DNA from: ZLKRG08 sp964654815
Lineage (GTDB): Bacteria; Actinomycetota; Actinomycetes; Nanopelagicales; Nanopelagicaceae
Assembly (NCBI GenBank): GCA_964654815.1
Contig: CAZZLH010000036.1
Coordinates: 1 to 9,377 of the forward strand
DNA: 9,377 nucleotides
Direction: 5' to 3'
Positions 1 to 6,517 of the stretch are shown piece by piece (position 1 is the stretch's first letter; the number at the start of each line of letters is the position of its first letter). The notes under the pieces were generated by a model. It saw only the letters and a list, made by a program, of their open reading frames with translations. It made no database searches and was not told where the DNA came from. Both the position numbers and the translations under genes were made by a program.

Positions 1-619
1 ACTTATTTAGTGGGGGAATATTTCTAACTCGCGCTAGCAATAGCAGCGAGAAGATAAAAGTTATGCCATCAATAAAGTAACCATGCGATACCGAATAGGT
101 AGCAATCAATAGGCCACCGATTGATGGGCCAAGGATTACCCCAAGCTGCCAACGTAGACTCATCAAAGCATTGGCCGAGGGAAGATCTGCGTGATCTACC
201 AATCGCGGCAGAATCGCATTCGAACTAGGGCGCTGGATGCCATCGACGGCCGAGAAGAGGGCCGCGATTATGTAGATCGCAAGTAACGAGGGGCGCTCCA
301 ATATCGAGTTAAGCAATAGCGCCGAGACTAGGAGCAGGGCTGCTAACTCAGAGAACCAAATCAATTTCTTCCGGTCATATCGATCTGCCAGCACCCCGCC
401 ATACAGGCCGAAGATGATGAGCGGAACCAACTCCACCGCGCTAATTAGCCCCACGGCCAGGTAGGAGTTGGTCAACTCTTTGATTTGAAACGGTAGCGCT
501 ACCAGGGTGATCATCGAGCCGAAGAAGGAGATCAACCCCGAGAGCCAGAGCCTTCTAAAATCGGGATACTTCTTTAAGGGAGTTAGATCCAGCGTGAAAT
601 CTTTGGCAAATTTAGGCAA
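1..619 (-). CDS. MFS transporter, efflux-type, N-terminal half (cut by window edge)
   Basis: This is an integral membrane transporter of the major facilitator superfamily, probably a proton-coupled exporter; the substrate cannot be told. About 206 residues are visible and the C-terminal half lies beyond position 1. A short cytoplasmic N-terminus ends in DFRRLWLSG (20-28), followed by five to six hydrophobic segments. The loop between segments 2 and 3 carries MFS motif A, GGVLADRYDRKKL (74-86). Segment 5 carries GVILGPSIGG (160-169), which resembles motif C of antiporter-type drug exporters. The start is TTG at 619-617, directly after the panB stop and in the same frame. No earlier start is possible, and the next in-frame ATG (residue 36) falls inside the first membrane segment. 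An AGGAG lies 12 nt upstream, inside panB, a long spacing, so translation probably depends on panB. The family call is firm; the exact start is moderately sure. Confidence 0.88.
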   Translation of the reverse strand, partial: MPKFAKDFTLDLTPLKKYPDFRRLWLSGLISFFGSMITLVALPFQIKELTNSYLAVGLISAVELVPLIIFGLYGGVLADRYDRKKLIWFSELAALLLVSALLLNSILERPSLLAIYIIAALFSAVDGIQRPSSNAILPRLVDHADLPSANALMSLRWQLGVILGPSIGGLLIATYSVSHGYFIDGITFIFSLLLLARVRNIPPLNK

Positions 620-1399
620 TTATTTAAAGCTCTCCTGCTCCGATGGAAAATCGCCCTTAGCCACGTCACTAGCAAATTCCTTGGCGCCAGCAAGTAGTTC
701 ACCGCGAAGATTGCGATAGGCCCTCGCTAGCTTTGGGGGGTTCTTGGTTAGCCCAAAGGCATCGGTCCAGACCAGAACTTGGGCATCGCAGCCATTTCCA
801 GCGCCAATGCCAATCGTTGGGATACTCAATTCGCGGGTAATCAAATTGGCAAGCTCCACCGGAACCATCTCAAGCACGATCGCAAATGCGCCCGCTGCCT
901 CAATTGCCTTAGCTGCAGCGATCAGCGCCTCGGGATTCTCTCTACCTTGCACTTTAAAACCACCCAATTGATGGACGCTCTGCGGGGTCAATCCAATATG
1001 GCCCATTACCGGAATTCCACTACTTACCAATTTTTTAATCTGTTCAACATGGGCGCCCTCTAACTTAACGGCATGCGCCCCAGCCTCTTTGAAAAATCGG
1101 ATGGAGGTAGCCAGGGCTAAATCTGCCCCTGCCTCATATGAACCAAATGGGAGATCTGCTACGACTAGAGCATTTTTTACCGATCTGGCGACTGCTCTAA
1201 CCAGCGGCAGTAATTCATCGATTGTTACTGGGATGGTGTTTGGCTCGCCCAGGAAGTTATTGCCAGCAGAGTCGCCTACCAAGAGCACTGGGATTCCCGC
1301 CTCATCGAAAATCTCTGCGGTCATCTGCTCGTAGGAGGTGAGCATCGCCCACTTCTGGCCGCGCTTTTTGAGGTCGGCAAGATCCTTGATGGTTGTCAT
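620..1399 (-). CDS. panB: 3-methyl-2-oxobutanoate hydroxymethyltransferase (ketopantoate hydroxymethyltransferase)
   Basis: PanB transfers a hydroxymethyl group from 5,10-methylenetetrahydrofolate to 2-oxoisovalerate to make ketopantoate, the first committed step of pantothenate and CoA synthesis, in the cytoplasm. The product is 259 residues, a usual length. The magnesium and substrate residues known from E. coli PanB are all present: D43 in VGDSAGN, D82 in VVADLPFGSYE, K112 and E114 in AVKLEG, and E177 in VLEMVP. IPVMGHIGLTPQSVHQLGG and IPTIGIGAGNGCDAQVLVW are further family signatures. The ATG at 1399 is preceded by GAGGAG with 5 nt spacing, and the protein begins at the usual TIKDL...KKRG segment. 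It is divergent from nadE across 74 bp, with the MFS gene directly behind it. No clear promoter for it was recognised in that spacer. Confidence 0.97.
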   Translation of the reverse strand: MTTIKDLADLKKRGQKWAMLTSYEQMTAEIFDEAGIPVLLVGDSAGNNFLGEPNTIPVTIDELLPLVRAVARSVKNALVVADLPFGSYEAGADLALATSIRFFKEAGAHAVKLEGAHVEQIKKLVSSGIPVMGHIGLTPQSVHQLGGFKVQGRENPEALIAAAKAIEAAGAFAIVLEMVPVELANLITRELSIPTIGIGAGNGCDAQVLVWTDAFGLTKNPPKLARAYRNLRGELLAGAKEFASDVAKGDFPSEQESFK

Positions 1400-1436
1400 G
1401 AACTCTCCTCGATGCTAGCTCTAATTTTTAATTTAC

Positions 1437-1473
1437 TTGTCACCGGGTATATGGGAAAGGGTACTCTTGAAAC
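1437..1473 (+). promoter_or_regulatory. candidate promoter for a leaderless nadE mRNA
   Basis: TTGTCA (1437-1442, one mismatch to the -35 consensus) and TACTCT (1462-1467, a TANNNT -10 box) are separated by 19 bp, slightly long. Six bases separate the -10 from the nadE ATG at 1474, so transcription would start at or next to the A of the ATG. No Shine-Dalgarno precedes the gene, which fits a leaderless message. The -35 overlaps GTGACA on the other strand (1443-1438), a possible but weaker panB -35. Confidence 0.5.
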
Positions 1474-3192
1474 ATGCTTACCGGTAACCTGCGAATCGCA
1501 TTGGCCCAGGTCAATCCGACCGTGGGTGATATCGATGGCAATGCCGATTTAGTAGCCACTCAGGCTGCGCTTGCTCATAAAGCGGGCGCGCAAATATTGG
1601 TCTTCCCTGAGATGGTGCTAACCGGCTACCCGGTGGAGGATCTGGCGCTACGCCAATCTTTTAGAACTGCAAGTCGGATTGCGATCTCGGAATTGGCTAA
1701 GCGTGTTGCCAATAGTGGTTTTGGAAATCTAGTGATGATCGTGGGCTATCTGGATCAGATAGATGGTGCGAGCGATCGATTGGGACAACCAACTGGGGCG
1801 CCACAGAATGCCATCGCCGTCATTCATAATGGCGAAATCAAAGCCAAATACATGAAGCACCACCTGCCTAACTATGGCGTCTTCGATGAGTTTCGCAATT
1901 TTGTACCAGGTGAGAAATCGGTAGTAGTTAGGGTAAATGGCATCGATGTCGGTTTAGCTATCTGTGAGGATATCTGGCAGAACCGGGGACCGGTGGCCGA
2001 GTTGGCCGAGCGCAAAGTCGGTTTGGTCGTGGTGCCAAATGGCTCGCCCTATGAGCGAAATAAAGATGATCTACGTCTTGAGTTAGTCAAAGAGCGCGCT
2101 CGCGGTTTTGGGGCTGCACTTGCCTACGTCAATATGACGGGGGCGCAAGATGATTTGGTCTTTGATGGTGATTCAATCTTGGTTGATGCAAATGGTGAGG
2201 TCTTGATGCGCACCAAGCAATTTGAAGATCAGTTGGCCTTCCATGATCTCACGCTGCCGCTTCGCACCTCCAACCCCGATGTGATCATTTCCGATGAGCC
2301 ATTATCCGTAGAAGGCACGATGCATGGCGGAATCGCACAACGTAAGGATGACCTCGCCGAGATTTGGGAGGCGCTGAAATCTGGTTTACGGGATTATGTA
2401 CATAAGAATGGTTTTAAATCAGTGGTGCTTGGGCTCTCAGGTGGCATCGACTCAGCTCTGGTTGCAGCCATCGCAGTTGATTCCCTGGGTCCAGAGAATG
2501 TTTATGGAGTTGCGCTGCCGAGTAAGTACTCATCAGAGCACTCAATAGCTGATGCGCAGGATTTGGCCGGTCGTACTGGTTTGAATTTTCGCATCATCCA
2601 TATCGAACCAATGGTGCAGGAGTTTGTGGGCAATCTTGAGTTATCAGGACTTGCAGAAGAGAATGTCCAAGCCCGTGTCCGTGGCACGACTTTGATGGGG
2701 CTATCAAATCAAGAGGGCCATTTGGTCCTTGCCACCGGTAATAAATCAGAGTTAGCGGTTGGGTACTCCACGCTTTATGGAGATGCAGTTGGCGGCTTTG
2801 CGCCAATTAAAGATATCTATAAGACCCAAGTTTGGCAGTTGGCCAAGTGGCGCAATGATTTGGCTAGGTATTTCGATCAAACCCCACCCATTCCGGAAAA
2901 TTCCATAAGTAAAGAACCATCGGCGGAATTGCGCCCAGATCAAAAAGATACCGACTCATTACCTGATTACATATTGCTAGATCAATTGTTGGTTCGATAT
3001 GTTGATGGCGATGAAGGTGCGGCATCGTTAATCGCAGGTGGTTTTGCAGCGGATTTAGTCAATCGCGTAATTACTATGGTCGACCGCGCTGAATATAAAC
3101 GGCGCCAATATCCACCCGGCACCAAGATCTCTGCCCGCGCCTTCGGTAAAGATCGTCGTTTGCCTATTACCTCACGCTGGAGAGAGCGCTAA
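1474..3192 (+). CDS. nadE: glutamine-dependent NAD(+) synthetase
   Basis: NadE amidates nicotinic acid adenine dinucleotide to NAD with ATP, taking ammonia from glutamine. The 572-residue protein has two domains. An N-terminal nitrilase-like glutaminase (about 1-265) shows the Glu-Lys-Cys triad as E46 (FPEMVLTGY), K128 (YMKHHLPNYG) and C164 (AICEDIW). The C-terminal synthetase (about 285-572) carries the ATP pyrophosphatase loop SGGIDS (322-327) and later TGNKSELAVGYSTLYGD and KDIYKTQVW, typical of NAD synthetases. It is shorter than the mycobacterial enzyme of about 680 residues and fits the common bacterial two-domain form. The ATG at 1474 is the first codon of the conserved N-terminus (RIALAQVNPTVGDI) and has no Shine-Dalgarno. 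It is divergent from panB; glnA follows after 78 nt. Confidence 0.97.
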   Translation: MLTGNLRIALAQVNPTVGDIDGNADLVATQAALAHKAGAQILVFPEMVLTGYPVEDLALRQSFRTASRIAISELAKRVANSGFGNLVMIVGYLDQIDGASDRLGQPTGAPQNAIAVIHNGEIKAKYMKHHLPNYGVFDEFRNFVPGEKSVVVRVNGIDVGLAICEDIWQNRGPVAELAERKVGLVVVPNGSPYERNKDDLRLELVKERARGFGAALAYVNMTGAQDDLVFDGDSILVDANGEVLMRTKQFEDQLAFHDLTLPLRTSNPDVIISDEPLSVEGTMHGGIAQRKDDLAEIWEALKSGLRDYVHKNGFKSVVLGLSGGIDSALVAAIAVDSLGPENVYGVALPSKYSSEHSIADAQDLAGRTGLNFRIIHIEPMVQEFVGNLELSGLAEENVQARVRGTTLMGLSNQEGHLVLATGNKSELAVGYSTLYGDAVGGFAPIKDIYKTQVWQLAKWRNDLARYFDQTPPIPENSISKEPSAELRPDQKDTDSLPDYILLDQLLVRYVDGDEGAASLIAGGFAADLVNRVITMVDRAEYKRRQYPPGTKISARAFGKDRRLPITSRWRER

Positions 3193-3232
3193 GTAAGCTT
3201 AGGAATTTAGCCCATTTTTTCGCGTAGGTTAT

Positions 3233-3270
3233 TTAACATATGCGAAACATTGATTTCGTAGGGTTTGGCC
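3233..3270 (+). promoter_or_regulatory. candidate promoter for a leaderless glnA mRNA
   Basis: TAGGGT (3259-3264) fits a TANNNT -10 box and lies six bases before the ATG at 3271, the same spacing as at nadE. TTAACA (3233-3238) resembles a -35 but is 20 bp away, which is long. No Shine-Dalgarno precedes the ATG. The whole 78-nt nadE-glnA spacer is AT-rich and shows no strong terminator. Confidence 0.4.
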
Positions 3271-4590
3271 ATGGCTCTTCCCCCATCAAGTAATGCTCAA
3301 GAGCGCCAAGTCGACTTTGTAATGCGCACTGTCGAAGAGCGCAATATTCGCTTTGTCCGACTCTGGTTTACCGACGTACTTGGATTCCTCAAGTCAGTTG
3401 CAATCTCACCTGCAGAGTTAGAAGCGGCCTTTGAAGAGGGAATTGGTTTTGACGGCTCTTCCATCGAAGGTTATGCCCGTCAGACTGAGTCAGATATGTT
3501 GGCAAAACCAGATCCAAATACCTTCTCGATATTGCCGTGGCGCACCGAAGCACCTGGCGCGGCTCGAATGTTCTGCGACATTGTGATGCCAGATGGCTCA
3601 GCTTCACCGGCCGACCCACGACAAGTTCTGCGTAAAACTTTGGCCAAGGCATCTGAGATGGGTTACACGGTTTATGTGCATCCCGAGATTGAATTCTTCC
3701 TATTTAAAGAGGCGCCGGCTCCAGGCAAGGAACCAATTCCAGTTGATTACGGCGGCTACTTCGATCACACGCCAAATCTAATTGGCCATGATTTCCGCCG
3801 AGCCGCGATCACAATGCTCGAGGCGATGGGCGTATCTGTGGAATTTAGCCATCATGAGGGCGCACCAGGACAGCAGGAGATCGACCTGCGATATGCCGAT
3901 GCCTTATCTACGGCAGATAACATCATGACTTTCCGCCATGTAATCAAAGAGGTTGCCTTAGATCAAGGCTTCTATGCCTCATTCATGCCCAAACCCTTTA
4001 CGGATCATCCAGGTTCTGGAATGCATACCCACGTCTCTTTATTTAAGGATGAGATAAATGCTTTTTACGACGGTGGCATGCCATATAACTTATCCAAGAT
4101 TGGCCGCTCATTTGTCGCCGGTATCTTGAAACATGCGCCAGAGATAACTGCAGTTACCAATCAATGGGTTAATTCCTATAAGCGCCTACATGGCGGAGGC
4201 GAAGCCCCTAACTTGATCAATTGGGGCCCATCTAATCGTCGCTCATTGATTCAGATTCCGATGTACAAACCGAAGAAGGAGAACTCCACTCGAATTGAAT
4301 TTCGCGCACCTGATTCGGCCTGTAATCCATATTTAGCATATTCAGTCATGATCGCTGCAGGACTTGATGGGGTAGCGAAAGGGCTTGAGCTTCCTGATAA
4401 CTATCCGCAGACCCAACTGCCACAGAATCTAAATGAGGCAACTTCGATAATGGAGAATTCCCAATTAGTGCGCGAAACCTTGGGCGAGCATGTTTTCGAT
4501 TATGTATTGCGTAATAAGAAGGCGGAATGGAATGAATACTCAAGGCAGGTTTCGGCATTCGAGTTAGATCGACATTTGCCAGTTCTATAG
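3271..4590 (+). CDS. glnA: type I glutamine synthetase, GlnA2-like
   Basis: This belongs to the glutamine synthetase family (L-glutamate + NH3 + ATP to L-glutamine), which forms cytoplasmic dodecamers. The product is 439 residues. Visible motifs are FDGSSIEGYAR (60-70; D61 matches the ammonium-site Asp50 of Salmonella GS), PEIEFF with metal ligands E139 and E141, SHHEGAPGQQEIDLRYAD with E196 and E203, GSGMHTH with H252, the glutamate-flap E311 (GGGEAPNL), and ENSTRIEFRAPD. The N-terminus and the C-terminus (LGEHVFDYVLRNKKAEW) resemble mycobacterial GlnA2. The region that carries the adenylylation tyrosine in GSI-beta enzymes is replaced by a short loop (371-384) without an NLYDLP-like motif, so GlnE control looks absent. 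Some streptomycete GlnA2/GlnA3 proteins are gamma-glutamylpolyamine synthetases, so substrate is not certain. The ATG at 3271 was preferred to the in-frame TTG at 3265. Confidence 0.93.
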   Translation: MALPPSSNAQERQVDFVMRTVEERNIRFVRLWFTDVLGFLKSVAISPAELEAAFEEGIGFDGSSIEGYARQTESDMLAKPDPNTFSILPWRTEAPGAARMFCDIVMPDGSASPADPRQVLRKTLAKASEMGYTVYVHPEIEFFLFKEAPAPGKEPIPVDYGGYFDHTPNLIGHDFRRAAITMLEAMGVSVEFSHHEGAPGQQEIDLRYADALSTADNIMTFRHVIKEVALDQGFYASFMPKPFTDHPGSGMHTHVSLFKDEINAFYDGGMPYNLSKIGRSFVAGILKHAPEITAVTNQWVNSYKRLHGGGEAPNLINWGPSNRRSLIQIPMYKPKKENSTRIEFRAPDSACNPYLAYSVMIAAGLDGVAKGLELPDNYPQTQLPQNLNEATSIMENSQLVRETLGEHVFDYVLRNKKAEWNEYSRQVSAFELDRHLPVL

Positions 4591-4605
4591 GGCCGCCTTT
4601 AAACT
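4576..4605 (+). promoter_or_regulatory. candidate promoter of the leuA leader, inside the end of glnA
   Basis: TTGCCA (4576-4581, one mismatch to the -35 consensus) and TAAACT (4600-4605, TANNNT -10) are 18 bp apart. The -35 lies in the last codons of glnA and the -10 just after its stop. A start near 4612 would put the leader-peptide ATG (4615) almost at the 5' end, like the other near-leaderless starts here. It gives leuA its own promoter independent of glnA. Confidence 0.5.
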
Positions 4606-4614
4606 TAACTCACT

Positions 4615-4662
4615 ATGCGCGACCGCTCGCTCCTACTTAGTCGCCGTGGCGGGGCCAACTAA
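4615..4662 (+). CDS. leuA leader peptide with three consecutive leucine codons
   Basis: A 15-residue open frame, MRDRSLLLSRRGGAN, ends at TAA 4660-4662, 95 nt before the leuA start. Codons 6-8 are CTC CTA CTT (4630-4638), three different leucine codons in a row. No Shine-Dalgarno is seen, but a -10 box ends at 4605, so the start codon would be only a few bases from the mRNA 5' end. Codons 10-13 (Arg-Arg-Gly-Gly) are also the 5' arm of a strong downstream helix. Position, size and leucine run fit an attenuation-type leader peptide whose translation speed reports leucyl-tRNA supply. Translation has not been shown; the peptide itself probably has no function after release. Confidence 0.68.
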   Translation: MRDRSLLLSRRGGAN

Positions 4663-4752
4663 CCGGCCTTACCCGTCGCGGTGTGTTTTGCATTGCCGGT
4701 AAAAACCAGCGGTAAAAGCTAAAAGCAGGCAACCAGAACAAAACAGGAGCGA
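4627..4752 (+). promoter_or_regulatory. leuA leader RNA: pseudoknot (LEU-element-like) and anti-Shine-Dalgarno
   Basis: Three interactions can be drawn by eye. Helix A pairs 4642-4653 with 4672-4683: 12 bp without a break, nine Watson-Crick and three G-U. Helix B pairs ACCGGC (4662-4667) in the loop of helix A with GCCGGT (4695-4700), making an H-type pseudoknot. Helix C pairs TCGCTCCT (4627-4634, overlapping the leader Leu codons) with AGGAGCGA (4745-4752), which holds the leuA Shine-Dalgarno. GTTTTG (4685-4690) can also pair with CAAAAC (4739-4744), contiguous with helix C on the 3' side. Published comparative work predicts a conserved pseudoknot, the LEU element, upstream of actinobacterial leuA; I recognise the arrangement but cannot align it here. 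GCCGGT can alternatively fold on ACCAGC (4705-4710) with one mismatch. Regulation by leucine supply is inferred. Confidence 0.65.
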
Positions 4753-4757
4753 TGCAG
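4745..4757 (+). promoter_or_regulatory. leuA ribosome binding site
   Basis: AGGAG at 4745-4749 lies 8 nt before the ATG at 4758 but only 2 nt before the in-frame ATG at 4752. Spacing therefore favours 4758 as the leuA start. The same bases are exactly complementary to 4627-4634 in the leader. Confidence 0.75.
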
Positions 4758-6473
4758 ATGAATTTTCCAAATCAAGACCCGAGTGCGATGCCAACTGGGC
4801 GTTACGCACCGTTTATCCCAATAGATTTAACAGATCGAACTTGGCCTACCAAGAAGATGGTCAAAGCGCCGAAATGGGCCAGCGTTGATCTTCGAGATGG
4901 CAATCAAGCTCTGATCGACCCGATGGATACGCCGCGCAAACTTGCGATGTTTAATCTCTTGGTCAAAATGGGCTACAAAGAGATCGAAGTTGGCTTTCCC
5001 TCAGCCTCTCAAACCGATTTCGATTTTGTCCGAAAGATCATCGAAGAGGGGCTGATCCCAGATGATGTAGTAATCCAAGTGCTAACCCAAGCGCGCGAAC
5101 CACTCATCAAGCGAACTTTTGAATCAATCAAAGGCGCAAAGCGCGCGATCGTGCATCTCTACAACTCGACCTCCACTTTGCAGCGCAGAGTGGTCTTCGG
5201 ACTCGATAAAGATGGCATCAAGAAGATCGCTACCGATGGCGCAGAGCTCTGCCTATCTTTGGTGGATTCTGTGCCAGGCACCGAAGTTAGCTTCGAATAC
5301 TCCCCGGAGTCCTACACCGGCACCGAATTGGAATTTGCCCTTGAAGTTTGCAATGCAGTCAATGCCATCTGGCAACCAACACCGCAATGGAAGAGCATCA
5401 TTAATCTTCCTGCCACTGTCGAGATGGCGACGCCAAATGTCTATGCCGATTCCATCGAATGGATGAGTCGTAATTTAGATCGCCGCGATTCAGTGGTGCT
5501 ATCGCTGCACCCACATAATGATCGTGGCACTGGCGTAGCTGCCGCGGAACTTGGTTACTTAGCAGGCGCAGATCGAATCGAAGGCACCCTCTTCGGAAAT
5601 GGCGAACGGACCGGAAATGTCTGCCTTGTTACTTTGGGGTTGAATCTATTTAGCCATGGCATTGATCCGATGATCGATTTCTCAAATATCGATGAGATTC
5701 GCCGCACCGTTGAATATGCCAATCAATTAAGGGTTCCGGAGCGCCATCCATATGGTGGGGACTTGGTCTTCACCGCCTTTAGCGGTTCGCACCAGGATGC
5801 GATCAAGAAAGGCTTTGAACATCTAGAGAAAGATGCCAAAGCGGCCGGCAAGAAAGTCGATGATTTCACATGGGCAGTCCCATATCTACCGGTTGATCCA
5901 AAGGATATTGGCCGTACCTACGAAGCGGTGATTCGGGTAAATAGCCAATCTGGCAAGGGTGGCGTCGCTTATTTGATGAAGCACGAGCATCATCTAGATC
6001 TACCACGACGACTACAGATCGAATTTAGCAAAGTGGTGCAAGCGAAGACCGATAGCGAAGGTGGCGAGGTGCTTCCTGATGAATTGTGGTCAATCTTTGA
6101 AGATGAGTATCTACCGACTGAGACTGCGCCTTGGGGGAGATTTCGCTTAAAAGGCGTGAATACAAATTCATCGCTCGGTGAAGATGTGAAGATTGAGGTT
6201 AAGCTAACCGATCGCGGTGAGCTAAAGGAGCTAAAAGGAACCGGCAATGGCCCAGTCTCTGCATTCTGCAATGCGCTAATTGGTTATGGAGTGGATGTAC
6301 GAGTATTGGATTATTTGGAACATGCGCTTTCTTCGGGCGGTGATGCAAGCGCTGCAGCCTATTTGGAGTGTGCGATTGAGGGAGATGTTTATTGGGGCGT
6401 GGGAATCGACCCAAACACCACGACGGCATCTCTAAAAGCGATCCTCTCTGCAATAAATCGCGCGATTCGCTAA
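4758..6473 (+). CDS. leuA: 2-isopropylmalate synthase
   Basis: LeuA condenses acetyl-CoA with 2-oxoisovalerate to 2-isopropylmalate, the first committed step of leucine synthesis, in the cytoplasm. The 571-residue product has the TIM-barrel catalytic domain with VDLRDGNQAL (R46, D47), the metal-binding HPHNDRG (H251, H253) and GNGERTGN (280-287), plus the family segment NLPATVEMATPNVYAD. The C-terminal part from about residue 455 is the LeuA dimer/regulatory domain (FRLKGVNTNSS... to the end), the usual site of leucine feedback inhibition. This is the long LeuA type found in Actinobacteria, somewhat shorter than the mycobacterial protein. The enzyme shares its substrate 2-oxoisovalerate with PanB upstream. 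An attenuator-like leader precedes it; recO follows after 44 nt, and the two may be co-transcribed. Confidence 0.97.
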   Translation: MNFPNQDPSAMPTGRYAPFIPIDLTDRTWPTKKMVKAPKWASVDLRDGNQALIDPMDTPRKLAMFNLLVKMGYKEIEVGFPSASQTDFDFVRKIIEEGLIPDDVVIQVLTQAREPLIKRTFESIKGAKRAIVHLYNSTSTLQRRVVFGLDKDGIKKIATDGAELCLSLVDSVPGTEVSFEYSPESYTGTELEFALEVCNAVNAIWQPTPQWKSIINLPATVEMATPNVYADSIEWMSRNLDRRDSVVLSLHPHNDRGTGVAAAELGYLAGADRIEGTLFGNGERTGNVCLVTLGLNLFSHGIDPMIDFSNIDEIRRTVEYANQLRVPERHPYGGDLVFTAFSGSHQDAIKKGFEHLEKDAKAAGKKVDDFTWAVPYLPVDPKDIGRTYEAVIRVNSQSGKGGVAYLMKHEHHLDLPRRLQIEFSKVVQAKTDSEGGEVLPDELWSIFEDEYLPTETAPWGRFRLKGVNTNSSLGEDVKIEVKLTDRGELKELKGTGNGPVSAFCNALIGYGVDVRVLDYLEHALSSGGDASAAAYLECAIEGDVYWGVGIDPNTTTASLKAILSAINRAIR

Positions 6474-6504
6474 GCAATTACAAAGCCAACCAATCGCGAT
6501 ACAT

Positions 6505-6517
6505 TAAATTAACGGGC
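6505..6517 (+). promoter_or_regulatory. candidate -10 box before recO
   Basis: TAAATT (6505-6510) fits TANNNT and stands seven bases before the GTG at 6518. No convincing -35 and no good Shine-Dalgarno is seen. It may mark a near-leaderless recO start, but AT-rich intergenic sequence gives such boxes easily. Confidence 0.28.

Noticed and set aside
3195..3222. Possible terminator between nadE and glnA (GCT...AGC then a T-run)
   Set aside because: The stem is only about three pairs before a mismatch, too weak to support a terminator.
3265..3270. Upstream in-frame TTG as the glnA start
   Set aside because: It adds only two residues and has no Shine-Dalgarno. The ATG at 3271 has the same -10 spacing as nadE.
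3240..3293. 17-codon frame MRNIDFVGFGHGSSPIK across the glnA start, possible leader peptide
   Set aside because: It has no amino-acid run, no Shine-Dalgarno and no associated helix, and it overlaps the glnA start out of frame. It is most simply chance.
6392..6517. Long N-terminal extension of recO inside leuA
   Set aside because: The 42 extra residues are out-of-frame leuA and intergenic sequence and do not resemble RecO. The family N-terminus begins at the GTG at 6518.
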